Part shown: in pieces, positions 17,886 through 28,994 of the stretch | Layout: each line of letters starts with the position of its first letter | How positions within the stretch are numbered: position 1 is the first letter of the stretch | Origin: Chloroflexota bacterium | GTDB lineage: Bacteria; Chloroflexota; UBA6077; FW602-bin22; JACPRP01 | Length of the DNA: 64,000 bases | Assembly (NCBI GenBank): GCA_016189905.1 | Contig: JACPRP010000001.1 | Coordinates: 1-64,000 of the forward strand | Direction of reading: 5' to 3' | Notes under the pieces: generated by a model | What the model saw: the letters and a program-made list of their open reading frames with translations, nothing else | The model's database searches: none | Told to the model about the DNA's origin: nothing | Translations under genes and position numbers: made by a program

Positions 17886-17914
17886 AGGATAACGTCTTGC
17901 GGCCGCTTTGTCAA
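17886..17914 (-). promoter_or_regulatory. Sigma-70-type promoter for the peptide-maturation operon
   Basis: On the minus strand TTGACA (17914-17909), a 17-bp spacer and TATCCT (17891-17886) match a housekeeping promoter. Transcription would begin near 17879 and pass through the tandem elements into the nucleotidyltransferase gene, with a leader of over 600 nt. Confidence 0.6.
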
Positions 17915-17971
17915 TAGTTTGACTATGTTACATTTGTACTATCAAAAAGTCCCACTCGGCCAAGCGGAAAA

Positions 17972-18166
17972 TCAAGAGGCGGCTAAAAAGTGGAGGTCGA
18001 AACTGGGGTCAAAAGGATCGAGAAAACGCACTCCCTCGAGGTAGCGTCCGTGCTCATTGTCTTCGGTCAGCACGTAGGGCACCTGCTTTAGCCTGGCCAC
18101 GGCCCAGATGTCGTAGACGTACACTAATACGTTGGTGTCAACGAGAAAACCGTTCGAGACGATCAT
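17972..18166 (-). pseudogene. PIN-domain (VapC-like) toxin with internal deletion
   Basis: The chain has the start of a PIN nuclease, SNGFLVDTNVLVYVYD, and then jumps directly to a PIN C-terminus, PYVLTEDNEHGRYLEGVRFLDPFD. About 80 residues that normally carry the middle acidic catalytic residues are absent. Only one to two of the usual four acidic residues remain in place, so nuclease activity is unlikely. The frame is intact across the junction, suggesting a clean in-frame deletion. It partly overlaps the upstream antitoxin gene, as in vapBC operons. Confidence 0.75.
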
Positions 18167-18416
18167 CGTAAAGCTCATCCCGCGTCCAACATCTACCCGT
18201 TTGAGGCACTTTAAGCAGCCGGCGTTCCCTGATGTACGCCTTTTCCTCTTCCCATACATCCTGCTCCGGCGGCATACCGATGGAGGCTCGGCTAACCTCA
18301 TCTATACCCCTCCTGATCAACTCAGCCTCTGACACCCCGAGCTGCCTGGCTTGCCGCTTCAACAGCTCTTCTTGTTCAGGCTCGATGTAGATCTGCTTTC
18401 GCACCAACCGGCTCAT
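18138..18416 (-). CDS. Ribbon-helix-helix antitoxin (VapB-like)
   Basis: The ATG at 18416 follows GGAGG by eight bases and gives 92 residues. The N-terminus RLVRKQIYIEPEQEELLKRQ and SEAELIRRGIDE form a ribbon-helix-helix DNA-binding domain of the CopG/Arc kind. The C-terminal half is charged and would wrap a PIN toxin. The partner toxin gene downstream is internally deleted, so this may now be an orphan antitoxin or simple autoregulator. Confidence 0.8.
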   Translation of the reverse strand: MSRLVRKQIYIEPEQEELLKRQARQLGVSEAELIRRGIDEVSRASIGMPPEQDVWEEEKAYIRERRLLKVPQTGRCWTRDELYDDRLERFSR

Positions 18417-18453
18417 CTGGAGCACCTCCTAAGCAACTACAAAGAATCACGAT

Positions 18454-18484
18454 TTGAGCATTACCGGTTAACATGACTTATAAT
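18454..18484 (+). promoter_or_regulatory. Probable promoter for the SNF2/SWIM operon
   Basis: TTGAGC (18454-18459), a 19-bp spacer and TATAAT (18479-18484) lie 39 bp upstream of the helicase start. The long spacer lowers confidence, but the -10 box is perfect and the region is AT-rich between divergent genes. Confidence 0.45.
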
Positions 18485-18522
18485 TAAATCATCAAGATCG
18501 AGCTGATTAAAGGCAGGCGGAC

Positions 18523-21843
<3,321 letters not shown>

Positions 21844-21844
21844 C

Positions 21845-22720
21845 GTGAGCAGGTATGACTGGGGATGGGGAAAATCTCGGCCGCGCCGACCGGCCGATGG
21901 CATCAAGGCACAGACGCAGAGCGGGCGGTTTGGCAAGACGTGGTGGGCCGGCCTGTGGATCGCCGCGCTGGAGCGGCTGGTGGACTCGGCCCGGCTCTCA
22001 CGGGGCCGTTCTTACGCGCGAAGCGGCCAGGTGGTGAAGCTTGAAGTAGGCCGCGGTGGCGTGTCGGCCAAGGTACAGGGCAGTCGTCCCTCACCATACA
22101 AGGTCAGCATTCAATTCAAGGCGCTTTCGGACGCGGAATGGGAGAGGGTAGCCGATGCCATAGCGGCGCAGGCGATCTACGCGGCGAAGCTGCTCAGTGG
22201 AGAAATGCCGGAGACGATCGAGGACGCCTTCAAGGCCGCTGGCGCGAGCCTCTTTCCAACAGCGCGACTCGACCTCGAGACCACTTGCTCTTGCCCCGAT
22301 TGGGCCAACCCCTGTAAACACGTCGCGGCGGTACACTACCTGCTCGGGGAGCGATTCGACGCCGACCCGTTCTTGATATTTGAGATGCGGGGGAAAAGCA
22401 AAGAGGAAATCATCGCGGCGCTGCGGACCAGGCGCGCGGGAGGACTACCGGCGACGGACGAAGCCACGCACGATGAGCGGGCCGATGAGGTGGAGATCAC
22501 CGAGCCTCTGTGCGCATCACCTGAAACCTTCTGGACGCTGCCTGCCGAGGTTAAAGAGATGCGCATGAACTTTGTGGCGCCCCCGATGGACGCATTGCTC
22601 GTGAAGCGGCTGGGGAAGCCGCCATTCTGGCGCGGACAGCGTGACTTTGGTGAGCTGATGGAGCGTGCCTACAAGATCATCGGACGCCACGCGCGGCGGA
22701 CCGCCATAGGCGACAGGTAG
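21845..22720 (+). CDS. SWIM zinc-finger protein paired with the SNF2 helicase
   Basis: The GTG start follows GGGAG and the gene begins one base after the helicase stop, so the pair is co-expressed. The protein has 291 residues. The SWIM motif is TTCSCPDWANPCKHVAAVHY, i.e. C-x-C-xn-C-x-H, which binds zinc and mediates DNA or protein contacts. The N-terminus GKTWWAGLWIAALERLVDSA is the conserved start of this partner family. The fixed genomic pairing suggests that it targets or regulates the helicase. Confidence 0.9.
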   Translation: MSRYDWGWGKSRPRRPADGIKAQTQSGRFGKTWWAGLWIAALERLVDSARLSRGRSYARSGQVVKLEVGRGGVSAKVQGSRPSPYKVSIQFKALSDAEWERVADAIAAQAIYAAKLLSGEMPETIEDAFKAAGASLFPTARLDLETTCSCPDWANPCKHVAAVHYLLGERFDADPFLIFEMRGKSKEEIIAALRTRRAGGLPATDEATHDERADEVEITEPLCASPETFWTLPAEVKEMRMNFVAPPMDALLVKRLGKPPFWRGQRDFGELMERAYKIIGRHARRTAIGDR

Positions 22721-22857
22721 TAATCTTTCGCGATGAGGACTTCGCAAGTGCTCTGGCCAGCGTGGGGCACGATTTATCCACAGATGACGCAGATGACGCA
22801 GCTAATTGTTCCCCATCTGGCTCGCCGAATTCAGGGTTTATCCAAAGGCATTTGGTA
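22721..22857. other. Short spacer with a DnaA-box-like sequence
   Basis: TTATCCACA occurs at 22774-22782, followed by a twice repeated GATGACGCA. The spacer separates the convergent SWIM and HAD phosphatase genes. A single perfect box without neighbouring boxes or replication genes is not an origin. Confidence 0.4.
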
Positions 22858-23409
22858 TTAACTGGCGGCCAGTATCATCTCGACGGCGGCCCCCAGGTCT
22901 ACGGCGATGCGAACGTCGCTAGCCCCGTCCTTGGCCGCCGGCAACGCCGATTCCGCCGATGGATGGCCTCCCAGCACGAGAATCGCGGCCCCGCAGCCGG
23001 CGGCGCGCGCCGCCTCGATGTCGGCGATGTTATCTCCCACAAGGAAGGTCTTCGCCAAATCGACACTCAGCTCATCCCGCGCCCTGTAGAATAGCCCCGG
23101 CCTCGGCTTGCGACATTCACAGCTTTCGTCAGGCCGATGAGGACAATAAAGCACCGCCTCGATGTTTCCCCCGCTCGCCGCCACCGCAGAAACCATTCGA
23201 ATGTTGATATCCTCAACCACCTCTCGACTCACAAGCCCCCGATTGACGACGCTCTGATTCGTGATCACGATCACACGAAAACGTGACGCGGCCAAGCGAC
23301 GCAGCGCATCCAGGGAGCCGGGAAGAAACTCGAACTCTTCCCAGGACTTGACATAGTCATCGCGGTAACGATTGATCACGCCGTCGCGGTCTACGAAAAC
23401 CGTTCTCAT
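22858..23409 (-). CDS. HAD-IIIA phosphatase (GmhB/HisB-N type)
   Basis: The ATG at 23409 gives 183 residues and begins directly with the catalytic motif VFVDRDGVIN (nucleophile Asp and acid Asp). VIVITNQS is motif II, CRKPRPGLF motif III and FLVGDNIADIEAA motif IV. The cysteine group CPHRPDESCEC binds a structural zinc as in D-glycero-D-manno-heptose 1,7-bisphosphate phosphatase and histidinol phosphatase. No heptose or histidine genes are adjacent, so the sugar substrate cannot be fixed from context. Confidence 0.85.
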   Translation of the reverse strand: MRTVFVDRDGVINRYRDDYVKSWEEFEFLPGSLDALRRLAASRFRVIVITNQSVVNRGLVSREVVEDINIRMVSAVAASGGNIEAVLYCPHRPDESCECRKPRPGLFYRARDELSVDLAKTFLVGDNIADIEAARAAGCGAAILVLGGHPSAESALPAAKDGASDVRIAVDLGAAVEMILAAS

Positions 23410-23633
23410 GATTCCCTTTTGAGGCCCATCTGGCCCGGCCCCCTCCTTCGGCCACTCGTCCTCAATCCACAAAGGATGACAGGCGCCACTGTACACCCCT
23501 CAAAGACGCGTGTCAAGAGCGCCTCGATCACGTCAGCCAGCCGCAAACGATTGAATTCGCCTATCAGACTGATGTGAAAACACTCGTTACCGGCCATTCG
23601 TGCGGTGATATTGTATGAATAAGGAGCCAGCAT
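23406..23633 (-). CDS. Small unknown ORF coupled to the HAD phosphatase
   Basis: A 75-codon frame ends with TGA that overlaps the HAD start as ATGA, the arrangement of coupled genes. The sequence, with ECFHISLIGEFNRLRLADVIEALLTRVF, is not recognised and the tail is basic and low in complexity. It could be a remnant of a larger gene or a chance frame. Confidence 0.25.
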   Translation of the reverse strand: MLAPYSYNITARMAGNECFHISLIGEFNRLRLADVIEALLTRVFEGCTVAPVILCGLRTSGRRRGPGQMGLKRES

Positions 23634-23697
23634 TGACCACTACATTCAAAGCAACGGCTAACTGGACCGCGACACCGGCAAAAAGCGGTGAAAACGA

Positions 23698-24381
23698 GTG
23701 GACAATAAGGCATTAGCTCAGAGTATCTCAAAATCGGACGTCAGATCGACACGTCTTTTGCTGCGAATCCCAGGGGTCGAGCCGGAGACGTATCTGCCAC
23801 CTCAACGGTGCCCGTACAACGATTGCTCCGGCCGTCAGTTCAAGCCACATCAAGAAGACTGTCCCAAATCCCTGCGCGACCCCAGCCTTTCTCTGGTCAA
23901 AGCGCAGCGCCTTCGCTGCGTCGAGTGCAACCGCACCTTCCGTGTCTATCCGCCAGGCGTCACCAGGAACCAACAATCGGAGACGCTGAGAAAGCTATCG
24001 GTCCTGTTGTATATGCTTGGTATGAGCTACGGCGGTGTTTCCGAAGCGCTTGGCGCCTTGCACTGGTTTCTGGGCAAGACCACGGTGTATTATAACGTCT
24101 GTCAGACGGGCGACGATGTGCAAAAGATACGGCAGAACTGGCTGGCCTGCAAGCTTGAGACCGTGCGGAGCCAGGGACCCAAGTCAATCGAAATGCAGCC
24201 AAAAGGGGGACCAATCGCGTTGGTGGTAGCCGCGAATGAACCGGTCGGAGCCGAGCTCACAGTGGATATCCTCGACCGAGAATCTGCCTCGACGATCGTG
24301 GAGCGGCTCAGGCAAATGGCTAAGATCGCGGGCGCCGAGATTTCGGTGGGCGATACCACACCTTCGCAGGCGTCTTTATAG
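23698..24381 (+). pseudogene. Truncated transposase with N-terminal zinc-binding region
   Basis: The first half has two cysteine groups (CPYNDCSGRQFKPHQEDC and LRCVECNRTFRVYPPGV), as in transposases that read a zinc ribbon before a helix-turn-helix (LGMSYGGVSEALGALHWFLG). A catalytic core begins at IALVVAANEPVGAELTVDIL but stops after about 50 residues, before most of a DDE domain. The frame ends exactly where an amidohydrolase remnant begins on the other strand, so the 3' part was lost in a rearrangement. The exact IS family is not recognised. Confidence 0.6.
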
Positions 24382-24590
24382 TCCGAGTATCCGTGCTGCG
24401 TTCTCTCCAAATACCTTGTCCTTGGTGCTCTCCTTGAGAGGGAGGGACCTGATGCTGGCAATATTCCCCTGAATATCTCCGAACATCGGCCAATCAGAGC
24501 CGAAGATAATCTTATCGGCGTTCCTCTCGAACTCGGGGAAATATGGCAGGAGATTCTGGGAGTAGGCCGGCGATCTCCATGTATCATACT
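24376..24590 (-). pseudogene. Amidohydrolase-2 C-terminal fragment
   Basis: The segment NLLPYFPEFERNADKIIFGSDWPMF and KVFGENAARILGL is the usual C-terminus of an amidohydrolase-2 TIM-barrel metal-dependent hydrolase, where the Asp in GSDWP is a metal ligand. The N-terminal three quarters, with the HxH and other ligands, are missing. It abuts a truncated transposase on the opposite strand. Confidence 0.75.
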
Positions 24591-24678
24591 TCACTGGCAC
24601 GAACCTTGCGGAAATCCTGGGAATGCTGACGACACGGCAACTGAACAACGCCGAAATTCACGACAAGAGGAGTTCACA

Positions 24679-25179
24679 ATGTCGAACGGTTTCCAATTCA
24701 ACCCGATGTTCGCCTCATCGCCCGGTCTCTCTGGCTGCGGGTGTCCCTGTGGATGGACGCCTTCGATGGGCATGGGTTATTCGTACGGGATGATGCCGCA
24801 GATGGGATCCTGGTCCGCAGGTCCAATGACCTGGGGCGGAACGTTTCCAGGCATGTATACTGGCCAGGGCTGGATGTACTCCGAGGGAATGCCTAGCGAC
24901 GATCAGATCGAAGACATGATCTACACCTCCATCGATGCCGATCCGTCGGTTCCCTTCGACTCTGAAATCAACATAGATGTGGCGGGTGGAGTGGTGACGC
25001 TCTCTGGAACGGTCCCAAACAAGAGAGTCAAGCACGCCGTCGGCGACGATGCGTGGTGGGTGCCGGGGGTTTGGGACGTCAACAACAACCTTGCGGTCAC
25101 AGGGCACGCTCAGAAGCCCTCTACCCGAACCCGTGCGCATAGGCCTTCCAGCGGCAAGGGCAGCACGAAAGGCAAATAG
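24679..25179 (+). CDS. BON-domain protein with Met/Gly-rich N-terminus
   Basis: The ATG follows GAGGAG by six bases and gives 166 residues. Residues about 1-70 are rich in Met, Gly, Trp, Tyr and Pro with a CGCPCG cluster, and no signal peptide is clear. Residues about 74-130 form a BON domain: IEDMIYTSIDADPSV, DVAGGVVTLSGTVPNKRVKHA and PGVWDVNNNL. The tail is basic (Lys/Arg/Ser/Thr). BON domains bind phospholipid or other hydrophobic ligands and often answer to stress. A second BON protein lies at 31016-31321. Confidence 0.85.
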   Translation: MSNGFQFNPMFASSPGLSGCGCPCGWTPSMGMGYSYGMMPQMGSWSAGPMTWGGTFPGMYTGQGWMYSEGMPSDDQIEDMIYTSIDADPSVPFDSEINIDVAGGVVTLSGTVPNKRVKHAVGDDAWWVPGVWDVNNNLAVTGHAQKPSTRTRAHRPSSGKGSTKGK

Positions 25180-25249
25180 GCTGGTAGCAACACGCCAGCA
25201 GGTTTTCGCTTCCACAAGATGTAGCCGAGGTCAATTAGAGGTACCTTTT

Positions 25250-25285
25250 GAGCGAGGCCCGGGTCTGATGACCTGGGCCTCGCTC
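25250..25285. terminator. Bidirectional hairpin between convergent genes
   Basis: GAGCGAGGCCCGGGTC and GACCTGGGCCTCGCTC pair over 16 bp with one wobble and a TGAT loop. It sits between the BON gene and the ABC ATPase gene, which converge. There is no strong T-run on the plus side; TTTT precedes it for the minus strand. Confidence 0.65.
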
Positions 25286-25340
25286 CGATTATCAGGATGT
25301 CATTGGAAGAAGAACCCGCCTCTTGAACGGTCTTTATCTC

Positions 25341-26621
25341 TTATTCGATATACAGTTCGCGGCTGTCGTGATCGTAGGTGAAGACCTCGGCGTAGCGCCC
25401 CCAGTCGATGGCGGTCTCTAGCTGCGCGCGGGCTTCGCCCTCGCTGAAGTTCAGGCGCAGCTCGTCCAGGAAGAACTCCTGTGGCATGGTCTCGTCGCGC
25501 GCCGACGTCAAGACGTCAAGTATGTGGCGAACCAGCGGCACCTCGATAACTCGCGGCCTGAGCATGTCTTTTCGCGCCAGCACATCTGCCTCGGCAAACC
25601 CTACACCCGCCGGAGTGAGAATGAAGTCACCCTCGCGGACCTGTCCCAGACCCAGCATCTCGGCGGCCGCCGTCACCGGCAGAAGATCGTCTACTTCCAT
25701 GTTCAGATCATCCGCCAGCCTGTAAAGATCCTGTCTCCCCTCCTGATCGAGCACCAGCTCGACCAGTCCAGCGATAGCTTCGATGGGCGCGTGAGGTAGC
25801 GGGACGGCAAGGACCGCCGTCGGCGTTGGCGGCAGAGGCACACCCTGCGTGATAATGCGATAAATACGATCGACGACGGCGGCGAATTGTGCCGACTTTC
25901 GATCGCGCGGATAGCTCAATCGAATGGGGAAATCGGCCAGCACGCGACCGGGATTCTTGCTGAGCACGATCGCGCGGTCGGCTAGCAGCACGGCCTCGTC
26001 GATGTTATGGGTCACCATGAGGATGGCCTTAATCGGCAGCTTCTTGCCTAGCCAGAGATCGAGCAGATCACCCCGCAGTGTTTCGGCAGAGAGCACGTCG
26101 AGCGCCGAGAAGGGCTCATCCATGCAAAGCAGCTCGGGCTCTACCGCCAGCGCCCGTGCAAAGCCGACTTTCTGGCGCATCCCGCCCGATAGCTCGCGGG
26201 GATAAGCATCCTCGAAGCCGTCGAGGCCCACCATATCGAGAAACGCCTCCGCCCTCTGCCGGCGCGACACTGGAGCCAGTCCTTTGGCCTTCAGTGGCAG
26301 TTCCACGTTCTCCAGCGCCGTGAACCACGGGTACAGCGCAAAGGTCTGAAATATGATCGAGGCGTGGGGATTCGGGCCCCTCAGCCTCTCCCCACGATAC
26401 AGCACCTCGCCAAGACTGGGAGGCGTCAAGCCGGTGATGATGCGCAGCAGCGTCGATTTGCCTGAGCCGGTCTGGCCGAGGAGAACGACGAACTCACCGG
26501 CTTGTAAGGCGAAGCTGATTCTATCGAGGACGAGAATCTTACTCTCGCGCCCGCCGTAGAATTTGCTTACCTCCCGCAATTCGACCAGTGGCGGGCTCGG
26601 ATCTCCGCCCGCGTGAATCAC
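25341..26621 (-). CDS. ABC transporter ATPase, nitrate/taurine family, with AAA-associated C-terminal domain
   Basis: This 426-residue protein starts at GTG after GGGAGG. The ATPase part has Walker A GQTGSGKST (49-57), signature LSGGMRQKVGFARALA, Walker B LLCMDEPFSALD and switch His in VTHNIDEAV, typical of the NitT/TauT group. From about residue 275 a second domain (PIEAIAGLVELVLDQEGRQD, LLPVTAAAEMLGLG) is the AAA-associated winged-helix domain found only in this subset. The fused double permease gene lies upstream with a MITE-like repeat between. Substrate is unknown, as no binding-protein gene is close. Confidence 0.9.
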   Translation of the reverse strand: MIHAGGDPSPPLVELREVSKFYGGRESKILVLDRISFALQAGEFVVLLGQTGSGKSTLLRIITGLTPPSLGEVLYRGERLRGPNPHASIIFQTFALYPWFTALENVELPLKAKGLAPVSRRQRAEAFLDMVGLDGFEDAYPRELSGGMRQKVGFARALAVEPELLCMDEPFSALDVLSAETLRGDLLDLWLGKKLPIKAILMVTHNIDEAVLLADRAIVLSKNPGRVLADFPIRLSYPRDRKSAQFAAVVDRIYRIITQGVPLPPTPTAVLAVPLPHAPIEAIAGLVELVLDQEGRQDLYRLADDLNMEVDDLLPVTAAAEMLGLGQVREGDFILTPAGVGFAEADVLARKDMLRPRVIEVPLVRHILDVLTSARDETMPQEFFLDELRLNFSEGEARAQLETAIDWGRYAEVFTYDHDSRELYIE

Positions 26622-26640
26622 GCTTTGTTACCTCCCAAGG

Positions 26641-26770
26641 CTATAGAGCGGTTTTCGTTAGCGTTAATTGCTCGCCCCCCTGGCAGGGCGTCCTTCAGCG
26701 GAAGGACGCCCCTACGATATCAATAGGCCCGTCGCCCCTACGATAAACGCCAGGTCGCTAAATACTATCG
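26641..26770 (-). repeat. MITE-like element, copy B
   Basis: This is the inverted homologue of 3111-3212. It begins CTATAGAGCGGTT and ends CTAAATACTATCG, with a 26-bp extra segment (GATATCAATAGGCCCGTCGC and flanks) that duplicates CCCCTACGAT. The core hairpin GGGCGTCCTT-CAGCGG-AAGGACGCCC is perfect over 10 bp here. It lies between the permease and ATPase genes of one transporter and could fold in their common mRNA. Confidence 0.65.
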
Positions 26771-26783
26771 TAAGATGCTGTGG

Positions 26784-28571
26784 CTAATCCAAGTGGTATC
26801 TTTCCTCCGCCAGCATGTACAACCGTCTCCAGAAGAAGCGATTCAGCAGCACGACGATGGTGACCATCGCCAGCGTGCTGACCAGGAGCATCTGAAAATC
26901 GGCCGTGGCAGAGGAACGGGCGATGATAGCTCCCAGGCCAAAAGTGCTGTAGCCGACGCCCGCGAAAAACACGTATTCCGCCACTATGCTCGCGTTCCAG
27001 GCGCCACCGGCGGCGGTAACCATCCCCGTCACGAGAAAGGGAAACAAGGCCGGCACGATAAAGCTATGCCAATACTCGATACCCTTAATGCCAAGCGTGG
27101 TGGTGGTGTATCTCAGATCGTCAGGAATCGACATCGCCCCGGCAATAATATTGAACAGCAAATACCACTGAGTACCCAGGAGCATCAACAGAATCGCGGC
27201 CAGGTTCGTCCCGCCGGCCAGGCCGACCAGGAGCGAGAAGAATACAGGAAACAGAGCCGTCGCCGGAATCGAGGCGGCAACCTGGACGACCGGAACCACA
27301 CGTTGGGCCAGCCGGTGGTTCATCCCGATGGCGACGCCCACCGGCAAGGTCCAGGCCAGCGCGATAATTAGCGCGGCCACGACCCGTCCAAACGTCGCCA
27401 ATCCCCCGCCGAGAATCACCAGCCATTGGTCCCCATCGATGCCCGTAACAAGCCCGGCCGCGCGGCCCACGCTGAAGAGGATGATTATGGCCGCGGCGAT
27501 AAGAACAGCCCACCCAACGCGGTTTAGCCAGAATGAGGCAGGCCCGGCCACTTGCACGCCAGGCGGAGGGGCTCCGCCCAGCCTTCTATCGATCGCCTCG
27601 GCGAGCGGTGTCAGCACGTGCGCGTACAGCTTCTCGATAAGGAGCGACCGGGACAGAAGGTCGAGCACCCAGGAGCGAGGCGCACTCTCGACCTCGACCG
27701 TTGCGACCCTGAACTTGTCCGCCCAGGCAAGGATGGGACGCCAAACAAGCTGATCCAGCGCGACGATAAGCGCGATCAACACCAGAAGCCCCCAGGAGAC
27801 GGCATAGAAATCGCCGGCCTCGGCCGCGGTCTTCAAGTAAGAGCCGAGGCCCGGCAACCGGAAGTCCCTTTGCCCAAGAACGAACTGCTCCGCGGCCATC
27901 AGAAAGAACCAGCCCCCGGCCCAGCTCAACATGCTGTTCCACACGAGACCGAGTGTCGCGAACGGCACCTCGACCGTCTTGAGTCGCAGCCACCAGTTCA
28001 AATGGAAGACGTTCGCCGCTTCGTTCATCTCTTTGGGCACAGTTTTCAACGAATTATAGAACGAGAATGACATATTCCAGACCTGGCTGGTGAATATCAG
28101 CACAATCGACGCCAGCTCGACACCCGCGTCGCCCGGCAAAACCGCGACCAGCGAGAGCACGACAACAGGCATAAAAGAGAGGATCGGCACCGACTGCAGC
28201 ACGTCGAGGGTCGGCAGCATGACCGCCTCGGCGCGGCGGTTTTTCGCGGCCAGATAGCCATAAGTCAGGGTGAAAGCGAGCGATAATAGATAGGCGGCGA
28301 TCATTCTCAACAACGAGCGCAGGGCATAGTACGGTAATGCCGCCGGATCGAGGGAGATGACTGGACCGGCAAGCCGCCCCGGGGCACCGGCGGCCAGATT
28401 TATCCCAAGGTAGAGAATAGCCGCCAGGCCGAGGACGATGAACAGGTCGCCTGGCTTGAAGGTGGGCCGTGTGTGAACCGGAGACTGTATCTGCACTGCT
28501 GCTCTCCGCGGGTCGATTACGATACCGCAAGATTGCAAGATGGATGCCAACCTGGTTTGTTGTGGCCACAT
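26784..28571 (-). CDS. Fused double ABC permease (BPD_transp_1 twice)
   Basis: This 595-residue membrane protein joins two permease domains. The first spans about residues 40-275 (core LPTLDVLQSVPILSFMP and EMNEAANVF) and the second about 350-590 (ALAWTLPVGVAIG, VVQVAASIPATALFPVFF). Each has about six membrane helices and an EAA-like loop for the ATPase. Duplicated permeases of this kind with the AAA-associated ATPase form one family of NitT/TauT-like importers. The start is uncertain, since the ATG at 28571 lacks a well-spaced ribosome site and a GTG about 25 codons in is possible. No periplasmic binding protein was found. Confidence 0.88.
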   Translation of the reverse strand: MWPQQTRLASILQSCGIVIDPRRAAVQIQSPVHTRPTFKPGDLFIVLGLAAILYLGINLAAGAPGRLAGPVISLDPAALPYYALRSLLRMIAAYLLSLAFTLTYGYLAAKNRRAEAVMLPTLDVLQSVPILSFMPVVVLSLVAVLPGDAGVELASIVLIFTSQVWNMSFSFYNSLKTVPKEMNEAANVFHLNWWLRLKTVEVPFATLGLVWNSMLSWAGGWFFLMAAEQFVLGQRDFRLPGLGSYLKTAAEAGDFYAVSWGLLVLIALIVALDQLVWRPILAWADKFRVATVEVESAPRSWVLDLLSRSLLIEKLYAHVLTPLAEAIDRRLGGAPPPGVQVAGPASFWLNRVGWAVLIAAAIIILFSVGRAAGLVTGIDGDQWLVILGGGLATFGRVVAALIIALAWTLPVGVAIGMNHRLAQRVVPVVQVAASIPATALFPVFFSLLVGLAGGTNLAAILLMLLGTQWYLLFNIIAGAMSIPDDLRYTTTTLGIKGIEYWHSFIVPALFPFLVTGMVTAAGGAWNASIVAEYVFFAGVGYSTFGLGAIIARSSATADFQMLLVSTLAMVTIVVLLNRFFWRRLYMLAEERYHLD

Positions 28572-28994
28572 CCCTTCACTGTTTGGAGCTATCCATTACC
28601 CATTACCCATAAGTCCGTTTTCAACGCGGAGTTACCCATCCTTCGCGAGGAAGGACCACCAGGAATGAAAATGGTATTTTCAAGGCAGACACGGAGAAGA
28701 TTGGGAGTAACTGGCTGTGGAGTGTAGCAAGGGCTACCGGTTACTCGCCCCGTGAAGATGCAGGCGTTGGATACACTTTCGGAAAGGTGAACGGGTAGTT
28801 CTTCCAGGTGGCTTCCGCAGACCACCGTTCATCCCGTCGGATGCGCTCTTCTATCTCGGCGGGGTAGGCCTCGGCGTAGGCAAGCGCTGCTCGAAGCTGA
28901 GTATCAGAGAGCCAGTGGAATGCTTCCTTCAGCCGTGAATAGGAGTTATCCACGGATCGGAATGACAGGTCATCAAAGCAACGTTGACGGACTA
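28572..28994. other. Spacer with a degraded gene and short repeats
   Basis: Apart from the DUF433-like remnant the spacer holds CCATTACCCATTACCCAT direct repeats (near 28600), a CCTTCGCGAGGAAGG hairpin (near 28640) and TTATCCACGG (near 28950). No complete gene or promoter is convincing. Confidence 0.4.
28741..28950 (-). pseudogene. DUF433-type antitoxin fragment
   Basis: The stretch HWLSDTQLRAALAYAEAYPA followed by EIEERIRRDERW matches the C-terminal helix pair of DUF433 proteins, usually antitoxins of PIN-like toxins. The N-terminal half (GxPVIxGTRI region) is absent, and upstream sequence runs into the ribonucleotide reductase gene. No partner toxin is present. Confidence 0.5.

Noticed and set aside
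22774-22782. Replication origin suggested by a perfect DnaA box
   Set aside because: Single box, no AT-rich unwinding region, no dnaA/dnaN nearby.
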